64,000 nucleotides of DNA from Shewanella metallivivens (GTDB lineage: Bacteria; Pseudomonadota; Gammaproteobacteria; Enterobacterales; Shewanellaceae): positions 1,145,753 through 1,209,752 of the forward strand of contig NZ_JAQQPZ010000013.1 of the NCBI RefSeq assembly GCF_028750675.1, given 5' to 3'. A program made the translations under genes and the position numbers. The notes under the pieces were generated by a model. It was not told the DNA's origin and did no database searches. It saw only the letters and a program-made list of their open reading frames with translations. Shown in pieces: positions 7,928-16,128 of this stretch. Position 1 is the stretch's first letter. Every line of letters begins with the position of its first letter.

Positions 7928-10003
7928 TTACGCTTGAATGTATTGTTGGCGGTCTCCTAACCATCGCTCAATGATGGCGTCGATATTTTGTGGCACCTGT
8001 TGGTTGATATGCACCGCTAATTTTTGGGTGGGGGCAATGAGGTGCTGATCGCGAATTAAGTCGGCAATTTTAAGGTCGGCTAAACCCGTTTGTTTTGTGC
8101 CCAGTACTTCACCGGGCCCCCTAATCTCAAGATCTTTTTGTGCAATCACAAAGCCATCGTTGCTGTCTCTTAATACTCCCAAGCGCTTGGTTGCCGTTTG
8201 CGATAACGGCGCTTTATAAAGCAGCACACAATGACTGGCTACTGCGCCACGACCCACACGACCTCGAAGTTGATGTAATTGAGCAAGTCCAAGCCGCTCA
8301 GGGTTCTCAATAATCATTAAACTGGCATTAGGCACATCTACGCCGACTTCTATGACGGTAGTCGCCACCAATAAGTTCAATTCACCTGACTTAAACTGCG
8401 CCATGATGGCCTGTTTTTCAGTGCTTTTCATCCGACCATGCACTAAACCTACTTTTAACTCGGGCAGTGCAGCGCTCAGCTCTGCGGCAGTGTCTTCTGC
8501 GGCTTGGCATTCTAATACTTCAGATTCTTCAATTAAGGTGCATACCCAATAAGCTTGGCGGTTATCATTTATGGCGGCATGTCTGACTCGTTCAATTATC
8601 TGTTGCCGGCGAGTATCGGCAATCGCAACCGTTGTTACAGGTGTACGCCCTGGAGGTAACTCATCAATAATCGACGTATCGAGGTCGGCATAGGCTGTCA
8701 TCGCCAGTGTACGCGGTATTGGCGTTGCGGTCATAATCAGCTGATGGGGATGAAAGCCTTGGCTAATGCCTTTTTCTCGCAAGCCCAAACGTTGGTGAAC
8801 CCCAAAACGATGTTGCTCATCAATAATGATTAAGGCCAGTTTATTAAAGACCACGGCTTGTTGAAAAATAGCATGGGTGCCAATGACCATGTGCGCTGCA
8901 CCGGTGGCGATGTCCTCAAGTGATTGCACTCTAGCTTTGCCTTTAAGTTTGCCAGCTAACCAGCCGACTTTAAGACCTAAAGGTTCAAACCAATTAGCAA
9001 AGTTAGCCGCGTGTTGTTCGGCTAATAATTCGGTGGGAGCCATCATTGCCACTTGGTAGCCATTTTCTATGGCTTGCAGGGCAGCAAGTGCCGCCACTAA
9101 GGTTTTACCTGAACCCACATCCCCCTGTACAAGACGCATCATGGGGGTTGGTTGTTGTAAATCCTGGTTGATTTCTGCGACCACGCGTTGTTGTGCCCCA
9201 GTTGGCGAAAAGGGCAGTTGAGTCAAAAATGGTTGTAATAACTGCCCTGTAGCGGCCATGGCAACGGCCGCATCTTGATTGCTTCGCTGGCGCAATTGCA
9301 ACATGCTGAGGTTATGGGCCAGCAGTTCTTCTTGTATTAATCGTTGCTGAGCAGGGTGTTGCCCTTGCTCTAATTCATAAGGTAATACTGAACTTGAAGG
9401 ACGGTGCAGGGTATGCAGCGCATCGCGCAGGCTAATGTTATTGGGTTGCAAATTACTTGGGAGTAATTCAGGTAATCCACCTTGGTCTAACATGACTAAT
9501 GCTTGCTCTGTTAAGCGTATCCAACTGGCTTGTTTTAATCCTTCTGTTGTGGGATAAATCGGTGTGAGAGTATCACTTAAGTTGACGGTTTCACCTGGGT
9601 GGATGATTTGATATTCAGGGTGGACGATTTCTTTATGATGGTTGCCGCGTCTTATCTCGCCATAAGCGCGAATAATGGCACCGTTTTCCATGCCATTTCG
9701 TTGCGCCATTGAAAAGTTAAAAAAACGCAAGCTCATTACGCCGCTATGGTCGCGGACATTACATACAAGCATGCGTCGACGGCCTTGCATTATTTGGGTC
9801 GATTGAATTTCTGCTTCAATTGTGCCGTAACTTGCTGGAGGTAACGCGGCAATGGGATAAATTTGCGTTCGGTCTTCGTAGCGCAGCGGTAAATGAAACA
9901 ACACATCTTGTACTGTTTTGATCCCAAGCTTGGCCAGCTTTTCAGCGACCTTTTTGGCAACGCCTTTAAGGTCTGTGATTGGAACTCTATCCAGTCGTAG
10001 CAA
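7928..10003 (-). CDS. recG: ATP-dependent DNA helicase RecG
   Basis: 691 aa, the usual length for RecG. The N-terminal wedge (OB) domain is preceded by ITDLKGVAKKVAEKLAKLG and LFHLPLRYEDRT, both typical. Walker A is GDVGSGKT near residues 294-301 and Walker B is DEQH near 394. Motif VI is QLRGRVGRG. RecG remodels stalled replication forks and branch-migrates Holliday junctions. The start is TTG at 10003, preceded by AGGTG about 12 nt upstream; an in-frame stop lies a few codons further up, so no longer form with ATG exists. In E. coli recG ends the gmk-rpoZ-spoT-trmH-recG operon; here it is about 6 kb away from spoT, trmH is absent, and other genes lie between. Confidence 0.96.
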   Translation of the reverse strand: MLRLDRVPITDLKGVAKKVAEKLAKLGIKTVQDVLFHLPLRYEDRTQIYPIAALPPASYGTIEAEIQSTQIMQGRRRMLVCNVRDHSGVMSLRFFNFSMAQRNGMENGAIIRAYGEIRRGNHHKEIVHPEYQIIHPGETVNLSDTLTPIYPTTEGLKQASWIRLTEQALVMLDQGGLPELLPSNLQPNNISLRDALHTLHRPSSSVLPYELEQGQHPAQQRLIQEELLAHNLSMLQLRQRSNQDAAVAMAATGQLLQPFLTQLPFSPTGAQQRVVAEINQDLQQPTPMMRLVQGDVGSGKTLVAALAALQAIENGYQVAMMAPTELLAEQHAANFANWFEPLGLKVGWLAGKLKGKARVQSLEDIATGAAHMVIGTHAIFQQAVVFNKLALIIIDEQHRFGVHQRLGLREKGISQGFHPHQLIMTATPIPRTLAMTAYADLDTSIIDELPPGRTPVTTVAIADTRRQQIIERVRHAAINDNRQAYWVCTLIEESEVLECQAAEDTAAELSAALPELKVGLVHGRMKSTEKQAIMAQFKSGELNLLVATTVIEVGVDVPNASLMIIENPERLGLAQLHQLRGRVGRGAVASHCVLLYKAPLSQTATKRLGVLRDSNDGFVIAQKDLEIRGPGEVLGTKQTGLADLKIADLIRDQHLIAPTQKLAVHINQQVPQNIDAIIERWLGDRQQYIQA

Positions 10004-10135
10004 ATTGCGTGCACCTAAAATTGATAATTAAAAAGTAAAAACAACAGTGATTTCAATTAGCCCCAATCAATCACTGTAATTATATACAGATGTTTAGGTT
10101 ATCTTAGCAGAGTTTGCTCACAAGGCAATATGCTA

Positions 10136-10735
10136 TTACAGCCACCCTTTCTGCTTGGCTATTCTGGCTGCATCAATACGATTACTAGCACTGAGTTTAT
10201 TAATAGCTTCAGATAAATAGTTGCGCACAGTGCCTTCGGCGATAAACAGTTTGCTGGCAATATCTGCGGTAGACATTCCGTCACTGGCTAGACGTAATGC
10301 TCGGCGTTCTTTGTCGTTAAGCGGGTCTACTTCACCAATGGCATTAAATGCTAACTCTGGATCGATAACCCGTTTGCCTGCCATCACTTGTTTTATGGTG
10401 CTAATAAGCTCATCTGATGGCGCATCTTTTAATAAAAAGCCACTGACACCGTATTCTAACGCCCGTTTTATGTAACCTGCACGACCAAAAGTGGTGAGGA
10501 CAATAACTTTGGTAGAACTGGCTTGTTGTTGTAACCATTGGCTGAGTTCTAAGCCAGACTTTCCGGGCATTTCTATGTCGGTTAATAATAAATCATAGTG
10601 CTGAGATTTGAGCATTTTCAAAGCACTGTCGCCGTCTTCTACTTCGGTTATGTGTATATCATCGGCGGTGAGGGTCAAAAGTGCTGCCAGTGCACCACGG
10701 ACCATGGCTTGATCTTCTGCTAATAAAATATTCAT
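10136..10735 (-). CDS. NarL/LuxR-type response regulator (DesR-like)
   Basis: 199 aa. The receiver domain (residues 1-120) has acidic residues E7 and D8, the phosphoacceptor D53 in LLLTDIEMPGKSG, T/S in VIVLTTFG and the conserved lysine in FLLKDAP. The C-terminal helix-turn-helix of LuxR type is at about residues 135-199 (DKERRALRLASDGMSTADIASKLFIAEGTVRNYLSEAINKL). Its start overlaps the stop of the histidine kinase gene by 4 nt (ATGA), so kinase and regulator form a cognate pair. DesK/DesR of Bacillus senses membrane fluidity; the regulated genes here are not evident. Confidence 0.92.
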   Translation of the reverse strand: MNILLAEDQAMVRGALAALLTLTADDIHITEVEDGDSALKMLKSQHYDLLLTDIEMPGKSGLELSQWLQQQASSTKVIVLTTFGRAGYIKRALEYGVSGFLLKDAPSDELISTIKQVMAGKRVIDPELAFNAIGEVDPLNDKERRALRLASDGMSTADIASKLFIAEGTVRNYLSEAINKLSASNRIDAARIAKQKGWL

Positions 10736-11823
10736 GTTGACTCTGTCAGTGGCAAGATAATGGTGACAATAAACTGAGGGCTCAACTGGTATTGCACATC
10801 GGCGTGCAATAATGCAGCACGCTCTTTAATACCTTTTAGGCCGTTACCCTCAGTTAAAGCTGTTATTGGGCTATTTTCAATATATTGCAGCAGTAATTGA
10901 CTATCTATGGTTTGGATTGCAATCGTACAATGGTCAGTTTTGCTGTGCTTAAGGGTGTTATTCACTAACTCTGTAAGCATCAGGCACAATTGTGATTCAG
11001 CGAGGTTATTTAATTTGGGCCATTGGCCTTCAATGGTGACCGCAATGGACTTATCTCGCAACATTTGGCTTAACGTGCTGGTGGTTTGACTCAACCCCTG
11101 GTGTTTGTAGTCGGTCACGGTTTGGCGAATTTGGCTTAAGCAGTCGCGGGTTATTTGGCTGACTTGATTTATTTGGAGTTGTGCTTGTTCTGTTTTACCT
11201 GCGCTGATGAGCTTGTCTGCAAGCTCAGCTTTTAATGCAATTGAGGCTAAATGATGACCCATTACATCATGCAGGTCGCGGGCTATGCGTTCGCGTTCAA
11301 GCGAGGTGGCAAGTTGAGTTATTTCGTCTTTAGATTGTTGCTGCTGGCGCTTGATACGTTGGCGATGTTGCTCGATCACACCAAAAAAACCAACAATCAG
11401 GCAAATACCCATGCCATAAAAAGTAAAAAAGTAGCCCGTGTAACCGACGATAATATTGAGACTTAATAACAATAAGCTGATACCAATGTAACTCAGTATT
11501 GCTGTACGTAGTGAGTAGAAAAATCCGATAAAGAAACAACAAAAACTGAACAATGACATGGAGCCACTAGTTAAAAATCCAGACGTAATGGCAATGACCA
11601 TCATAAGTGTAATAGGTTTGTAGGCGTGTTCTTTTGAGTTGTTATATGCCCAAAAGTAGCCCACAACAAAAGGGATTAACAACGCCACGGCTAAGGTTAT
11701 TTTTAACCATTGTCCATCCATAAAAAACAGTGGGATAAAATAAAAACCAAGGTTAATTAAGTAAACCCAAGCTGTTTTTTGTTCAAAACTTTTTTGATTA
11801 TTATGTGTTAAACCAGATGTCAT
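10732..11823 (-). CDS. DesK-type membrane sensor histidine kinase
   Basis: 363 aa. About five or six hydrophobic helices fill residues 17-155, with hardly any periplasmic loops, a layout typical of membrane-state sensors of the DesK class. A linker coiled coil (QHRQRIKRQQQQSKDEITQLATSLERE) leads to the HisKA_3 phosphoacceptor RIARDLHDVMGHHLASIAL with the His near residue 185. The HATPase domain follows, with the N-box ELVNNTLKHSKT and a G-box GNGLKGIKERA. It is co-transcribed with the response regulator. A perfect 10-bp inverted repeat lies directly ahead of its AGGAGG ribosome-binding site. Confidence 0.92.
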   Translation of the reverse strand: MTSGLTHNNQKSFEQKTAWVYLINLGFYFIPLFFMDGQWLKITLAVALLIPFVVGYFWAYNNSKEHAYKPITLMMVIAITSGFLTSGSMSLFSFCCFFIGFFYSLRTAILSYIGISLLLLSLNIIVGYTGYFFTFYGMGICLIVGFFGVIEQHRQRIKRQQQQSKDEITQLATSLERERIARDLHDVMGHHLASIALKAELADKLISAGKTEQAQLQINQVSQITRDCLSQIRQTVTDYKHQGLSQTTSTLSQMLRDKSIAVTIEGQWPKLNNLAESQLCLMLTELVNNTLKHSKTDHCTIAIQTIDSQLLLQYIENSPITALTEGNGLKGIKERAALLHADVQYQLSPQFIVTIILPLTEST

Positions 11824-11833
11824 GATGCCTCCT

Positions 11834-11862
11834 CGCGCAGTTAATCATAGAGTAACTGCGCG
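11834..11862 (-). promoter_or_regulatory. Perfect 10-bp dyad at the ribosome-binding site of the DesK-like kinase gene
   Basis: CGCGCAGTTA at 11834-11843 is followed after 9 nt by its exact reverse complement TAACTGCGCG at 11853-11862. On the minus strand the dyad ends right next to the AGGAGG that serves the kinase start at 11823. It could be a regulator-binding operator for autoregulation, or an RNA hairpin controlling kinase translation relative to the upstream TPR gene. There is no T run after it, so it is not a normal terminator. Confidence 0.5.
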
Positions 11863-11888
11863 TTAACTCAAGCCAATTACGTTAGGCA

Positions 11889-12569
11889 TTACTGCTTTAC
11901 AGCTTGTTGGTTTAATAGAAATTTAGCCCAACCGTATTGTGGTTCTATGTCGATTGCAGCTTGCCAGTCTTCCGTTGCGCCAGTTAAATCCCCCTGTTCC
12001 TGTTTGGCTAGGCCTCGCCATGTATAGGCTTCAGCCTGACCCCAGCAGATTGTGTCGCAGGGGAGATCATAAAGCGTGATCGCTTGGCTTGCGAAGGTTT
12101 GTGCTTTTTCTAGTCCGCCGCCAAAAACGCTTGGGGTGTAAAAAGCATTGATCGCTTTAACTAAGCTCACTCTTGGGTTAGTGGGTTCTAATTCTGAGGC
12201 TTGTTGTAATAGTGTGGCCGTTTTCATACCGAATTCAGCACCTTTGCTATTATCTAACGCGATTTGCATGCCATATACCGCTGCTAACAGTGCTTGTGAG
12301 TCTGCTGTTGCTTGTGCGCTGAGTAAGTTTTCTAGCGTGTTTTGGGCTTGGTTTAACGAATTGGCAGCCTGTTTACGTTGGCCGCTAACATTAGCGATAA
12401 TGGCTAAACGATAAAACGCGTAGGCTTGTTCATAGTCACTGGTGTTTTGGCTATATTGCGACAGTTGATTAATGTTCATGGTGTTAGCTGCGGCATCAAT
12501 ATCCTTGATATCGGCAAGGCTGTAGTGGCTAACTAAACTAAGGCTGGTGATTAATACTAGTGCTTTCAT
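11889..12569 (-). CDS. Exported TPR-repeat protein
   Basis: 226 aa with a cleavable-type signal peptide (MKALVLITSLSLVSHYSLA). Tetratricopeptide-like helical pairs follow; the clearest is near the C-terminus: AEAYTWRGLAKQEQGDLTGATEDWQAAIDIEPQYGWAKFLLNQ, where GDLTGATEDWQAAIDIEPQ is a canonical TPR second helix. It should act in the periplasm as a protein-interaction module. It lies 65 nt upstream of, and in the same direction as, the kinase-regulator pair, so it may be the first gene of that operon or an accessory sensor component. No specific function can be assigned. Confidence 0.7.
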   Translation of the reverse strand: MKALVLITSLSLVSHYSLADIKDIDAAANTMNINQLSQYSQNTSDYEQAYAFYRLAIIANVSGQRKQAANSLNQAQNTLENLLSAQATADSQALLAAVYGMQIALDNSKGAEFGMKTATLLQQASELEPTNPRVSLVKAINAFYTPSVFGGGLEKAQTFASQAITLYDLPCDTICWGQAEAYTWRGLAKQEQGDLTGATEDWQAAIDIEPQYGWAKFLLNQQAVKQ

Positions 12570-12689
12570 GGTGCTCTCCTTGGTTGCCCATTGTTATGGG
12601 AGTCAGGTTAGTATGGAGAAACACACATTTGATTATTAGGCACAAAGGTCATCAAATTAGGGTGACAAATGTCATTTTGTTTAACAATA

Positions 12690-12719
12690 AATAAGGCCAA
12701 CATTCATGTTAGCCTTATT
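12690..12719 (-). terminator. Likely terminator after the YrbG-like antiporter gene
   Basis: A 14-bp stem with one mismatch (AATAAGGCCAACAT at 12690-12703 against 12706-12719) with a very short loop, followed on the minus strand by an AT-rich stretch rather than a clean T run. It lies 24 bp past the antiporter stop codon. Confidence 0.6.
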
Positions 12720-12743
12720 CGGTTTCGTGTATAAGCGTAAGGA

Positions 12744-13673
12744 TTACACCACTTGCATTACCAAATAGCTGGTATAGCCTAGGTATCCCGCGAGTAACAT
12801 GCCGCCTTCACGTCGGCCAATGCGTAAGCCACTCCAAGCAAATGGCAAAACCATAATGGCAAAAATCAGCATGGCGATAAAATCGACTTCATTAAACCCT
12901 GCTGCTGAGACTGGATGGATTAATGCTGTTGCACCTAAAATACCTAGCACATTGAAAATGTTTGAGCCAACAACGTTACCAATAGCGATGTCACTTTGAC
13001 CTTTTAACGCGGCCATCACCGAGGTGACAAGTTCGGGCATACTGGTGCCAATTGCCACAATCGTTAAGCCGATAATCACTTCGCTTATGCCAAATTGTTT
13101 AGCTAAATCAACCGCGCCATCTACAAACAAAATTCCGCCACCGACTAACATAGCAATACCTACAGCAATGAGTAGCACTGAAATTAGTGGATTTAGTGGC
13201 GTGGCGTCAATGTCTAACTCTTCGGGATTATTTTTTGAGCTAACATAGCTAAAGCCTAAGTAAGCGACAAGTAGGCCAAATAAAATCGCGCCATCAATAA
13301 AGCTGACATCGCCATCAAGTAATAAAAACCACATTAAAACCGATGCCGCAATCATGATAGGTATATCGCGTTTCACCATTTGTGATTGCACTGTAATAGG
13401 GCGGATAAGCGCGGTTATGGCTAAAATAAGCCCAACGTTAACGATGTTAGACCCCACCACGTTACCTAATGCAATACCGGGGTTGCCTGCAAGGGCTGAT
13501 TTTACGCTTACCGCGAGTTCTGGGGCACTGGTACCAAATGCAACAATGGTTAATCCAATAATAAGCGGAGCAATACCTAGGCGTAATGCGACCGCACTGG
13601 CACCGCGCACTAATGCTTCTGCACCAAAGGTTAAAATAATAAAACCGCCAATAATCGATAACGCAATGAACAT
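12744..13673 (-). CDS. yrbG: Calcium/sodium antiporter, CaCA family (YrbG-like)
   Basis: 309 aa with about ten membrane helices in two inverted halves. Each half carries the alpha-repeat ion-binding motif of the CaCA superfamily: [15 protein letters not shown] near residues 43-57 and [15 protein letters not shown] near 205-219; each is followed by GNVVGSNI ([16 protein letters not shown] and [16 protein letters not shown]). It exchanges Ca2+ for Na+ or H+ across the inner membrane. In E. coli yrbG sits with the kds/lpt lipopolysaccharide genes; here it is alone between two terminators, so that association is lost. Confidence 0.92.
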   Translation of the reverse strand: MFIALSIIGGFIILTFGAEALVRGASAVALRLGIAPLIIGLTIVAFGTSAPELAVSVKSALAGNPGIALGNVVGSNIVNVGLILAITALIRPITVQSQMVKRDIPIMIAASVLMWFLLLDGDVSFIDGAILFGLLVAYLGFSYVSSKNNPEELDIDATPLNPLISVLLIAVGIAMLVGGGILFVDGAVDLAKQFGISEVIIGLTIVAIGTSMPELVTSVMAALKGQSDIAIGNVVGSNIFNVLGILGATALIHPVSAAGFNEVDFIAMLIFAIMVLPFAWSGLRIGRREGGMLLAGYLGYTSYLVMQVV

Positions 13674-13752
13674 GATTGTTTCTGCCTTGTAAAGTTAAGC
13701 TGTACCACATTAGTACTGCCTAATGGTGGGCGTATATTGACAGAATATGTCA

Positions 13753-13784
13753 AAAAAATACACGCTATTTAGCGTGTATTTTTT
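13753..13784 (-). terminator. Rho-independent terminator after the acyl-CoA ligase gene
   Basis: A 14-bp perfect stem (AAAAAATACACGCT at 13753-13766, complement at 13771-13784) with loop ATTT. It has A runs and T runs on both sides, so it can work in either orientation, but only the minus-strand ligase gene ends here. Confidence 0.85.
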
Positions 13785-13814
13785 ACGGTTCAGATTGAAA
13801 ATATCTGTTGCAAA

Positions 13815-15470
13815 TTACAACTCATCTTCCCAGCGAATTTTGGCACCGCGAACACCTTCAATTTTAGCGCTAAAGGCTTTTTCAAGCACATGACGTTTAA
13901 TTTTAAGGGTTGGCGTGAGCACATCATTTTCGATGGTCCAATCTTCATTCACAACAACAATAGCATCAACATGTTCATGTGACTCTAAATGTGGGTTAAC
14001 ACTGTCTAGCGTTTCTTTTAATGATGATCTGACTTCTTCGCGCGGTTGCAATTTAGAGCCTTCAGATAACTGCACAAGTGCCACTGGATGCGGTAAACCT
14101 GAGCCAATAACGCAAATCAGTTCAACATGTGAGTCTTGAGCTAATCGACGTTCAATTGGCACTGGTGCGACATACTTGCCTTTAGAGGTTTTAAAGTTGT
14201 CTTTTACTCGGCCGGTAATTTCAATGTAACCATCTTCGTCAATTTCACACAAATCACCGGTATAAAAAAAGCCATCTTCTGCAAATGCGGCTTTAGTTGC
14301 TTCTTCTTGCAGGTAATAGCCTTGCATTAACCCCGGGCTTTTGACTAATAATTCACCTTGTTCACTTTTACGCACAAGGCTACCTTCTACAGGGCGACCT
14401 ACGGTACCAATCTTATTGGGATTAAATGGATAGTTGATAATCGAATATGCACTGTTTTCAGTCATACCCCATGCTTCACAAATATCAATTCCGATAGAGT
14501 GGTACCATTGTATTAATGATGGCGGGATAGGTGCCGACCCCGATCCGTTTAAGCGAGACTGGTCTAACCCCAATCCTTTTTTAATTTTACGTTTAACGAT
14601 ACTGCTAATAATTGGCAGTTTGAGTAAGGTATTAAGTTTTTTCTCACCAATTTTATTAATAATATTGAGTTGAAATACGGTCCATAAGCGCGGTACAGAG
14701 AAAAATACCGTCGGACGACAGCGTTGAATATCATCAACAAATGAGTCTAGGCTTTCAACAAAGGCGACAGTAGAGCCTGAGTAATATGATGAGCCTTCAA
14801 TTGCTACACGCTCAGTAATGTGAGCAAGCGGTAAATAAGATAGCAAGCGATCCGCCGTATTGGTTTTCAAATCGCGCACGACGGCTTCACATGCCCAGCC
14901 ATAGCTGGCAAATGTTTGAATGGCGCCTTTAGGTTTACCCGTTGAGCCAGAAGTATAAATAAGAGTCATCACTTGATCGGGGGTTGGAAATGGTGCATCA
15001 ACTAAGGGTTGGCCCAATGTTAACAACTGCTCCCAGTGATATTGTGCTGGCATGGTGTCGTACGGCATGGCTAAACGAAGAATGTCGCCCCCAACAGCGG
15101 CCTCCTGTTCTGCCCAATGGTCAAGTTTTCCGCTAAATATGGCTTTAACACCACTGTGCTCAACGACATAACGAATGGTCTCTGCATTGGCTGTTGGGTA
15201 GATAGGTACGCTAATGTAGCCGCCATACATTAAGGCTAGATCAACAATAAACCACTCGGCGCAGTTTTTAGACAGTACAGCAACCTTATCGCCAGGTGTT
15301 AAGCCTAAATGACGAAGAGAACCAGCAATTTGTTGCATTTTTTGTTGGACTTCGCGCCATGTGAAATCCACATATTTGCCGCCAATTGGTTGGCGAAGGT
15401 AAACTTTGTCACCTTGAGTTTCTACCCAATGAGACAACATCTCAACGGGAGTTTTAATTAAATTTTCCAT
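13815..15470 (-). CDS. Long-chain fatty acid--CoA ligase (AMP-forming, FadD15-like)
   Basis: 551 aa from the ATG at 15470, which has GGAAG 5 nt upstream. An ATG four codons earlier (15482) is possible; longer readings add non-homologous residues. ANL-superfamily motifs are all present: LIYTSGSTGKPKGAIQTF (P-loop), LSYLPLAHITERVA, AWGMTENSAYSIINYP, YTGDLCEIDEDGYIEITGR and the catalytic lysine region TSKGKYVAPVPIE. The pattern matches the long eukaryote-like FadD15 branch rather than the E. coli FadD branch. It activates fatty acids to acyl-CoA for membrane lipid turnover or degradation. It stands alone between terminators at 13753-13784 and 15673-15693. Confidence 0.92.
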   Translation of the reverse strand: MENLIKTPVEMLSHWVETQGDKVYLRQPIGGKYVDFTWREVQQKMQQIAGSLRHLGLTPGDKVAVLSKNCAEWFIVDLALMYGGYISVPIYPTANAETIRYVVEHSGVKAIFSGKLDHWAEQEAAVGGDILRLAMPYDTMPAQYHWEQLLTLGQPLVDAPFPTPDQVMTLIYTSGSTGKPKGAIQTFASYGWACEAVVRDLKTNTADRLLSYLPLAHITERVAIEGSSYYSGSTVAFVESLDSFVDDIQRCRPTVFFSVPRLWTVFQLNIINKIGEKKLNTLLKLPIISSIVKRKIKKGLGLDQSRLNGSGSAPIPPSLIQWYHSIGIDICEAWGMTENSAYSIINYPFNPNKIGTVGRPVEGSLVRKSEQGELLVKSPGLMQGYYLQEEATKAAFAEDGFFYTGDLCEIDEDGYIEITGRVKDNFKTSKGKYVAPVPIERRLAQDSHVELICVIGSGLPHPVALVQLSEGSKLQPREEVRSSLKETLDSVNPHLESHEHVDAIVVVNEDWTIENDVLTPTLKIKRHVLEKAFSAKIEGVRGAKIRWEDEL

Positions 15471-15672
15471 CGACGCTTCCATGTTCTTTATTGTTATTGT
15501 GGATTTTATAGTTGAGTAAATCACCAACTTAGTATGGCCATTTTTGTGCAGTGGCGCAAACAATTTGCACACTATGCGTGCAAGGTCACGCTTGAGTAAG
15601 TTAACAGAATTTGTTGAATAAACAATAAGAGTTGAGCAAATGCTCTATAGAATTGAAGTTGAAAATAATAAA

Positions 15673-15693
15673 AAAGGCACCCAAGGTGCCTTT
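15673..15693 (-). terminator. Rho-independent terminator of the gmk-rpoZ-spoT-ridA operon
   Basis: A 9-bp GC-rich stem (AAAGGCACC at 15673-15681, loop CAA, complement at 15685-15693) followed on the minus strand by TTTTATTATTTT. It lies 23 bp after the ridA stop. Confidence 0.88.
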
Positions 15694-15715
15694 ATCGAAT
15701 CTTTAACAGTGGCGG

Positions 15716-16099
15716 TTAAATTTCCATTATACCGTCCATTTCAACCAATGAACCTTTAGGCAACTCTTTTACGCCAATCGCTGCACGAGCAGGGTAAGGT
15801 TGTTGGAAGTAACGACTCATAATGTCGTTTACAGTCGCAAAGTGAGACAAATCTGTTAAAAAGATATTTAATTTAACGATATCACTCATGGTGCCGCCAG
15901 CGGCTTCGCATACCGCTGTTAAGTTTTCAAACACTTGCACAACTTGCGCTGAAAAATCATCGCTTACCATGGTCATGGTTGTTGGAACCAATGGAATTTG
16001 ACCAGATAGATAAACGGTGCTGCCCACTTTAACGGCTTGTGAATAAGTGCCAATTGCTTGTGGGGCTTTGTCTGTTGCGATAATGATTTTTTCAGCCAT
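15716..16099 (-). CDS. ridA: RidA family reactive intermediate/imine deaminase
   Basis: 127 aa, the standard size. Diagnostic segments are [26 protein letters not shown] near residues 13-38, the central [26 protein letters not shown], and the C-terminal [22 protein letters not shown] with the conserved Arg (R105 equivalent) and Glu. RidA hydrolyses enamine/imine intermediates released by PLP enzymes such as threonine dehydratase. It follows spoT by 29 nt and is probably the last gene of the gmk operon. A second, more divergent RidA-family protein is at 60407-60760. Confidence 0.95.
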   Translation of the reverse strand: MAEKIIIATDKAPQAIGTYSQAVKVGSTVYLSGQIPLVPTTMTMVSDDFSAQVVQVFENLTAVCEAAGGTMSDIVKLNIFLTDLSHFATVNDIMSRYFQQPYPARAAIGVKELPKGSLVEMDGIMEI

Positions 16100-16128
16100 G
16101 TTGGGTGCTCTCTTATAATTAGCAGTAA

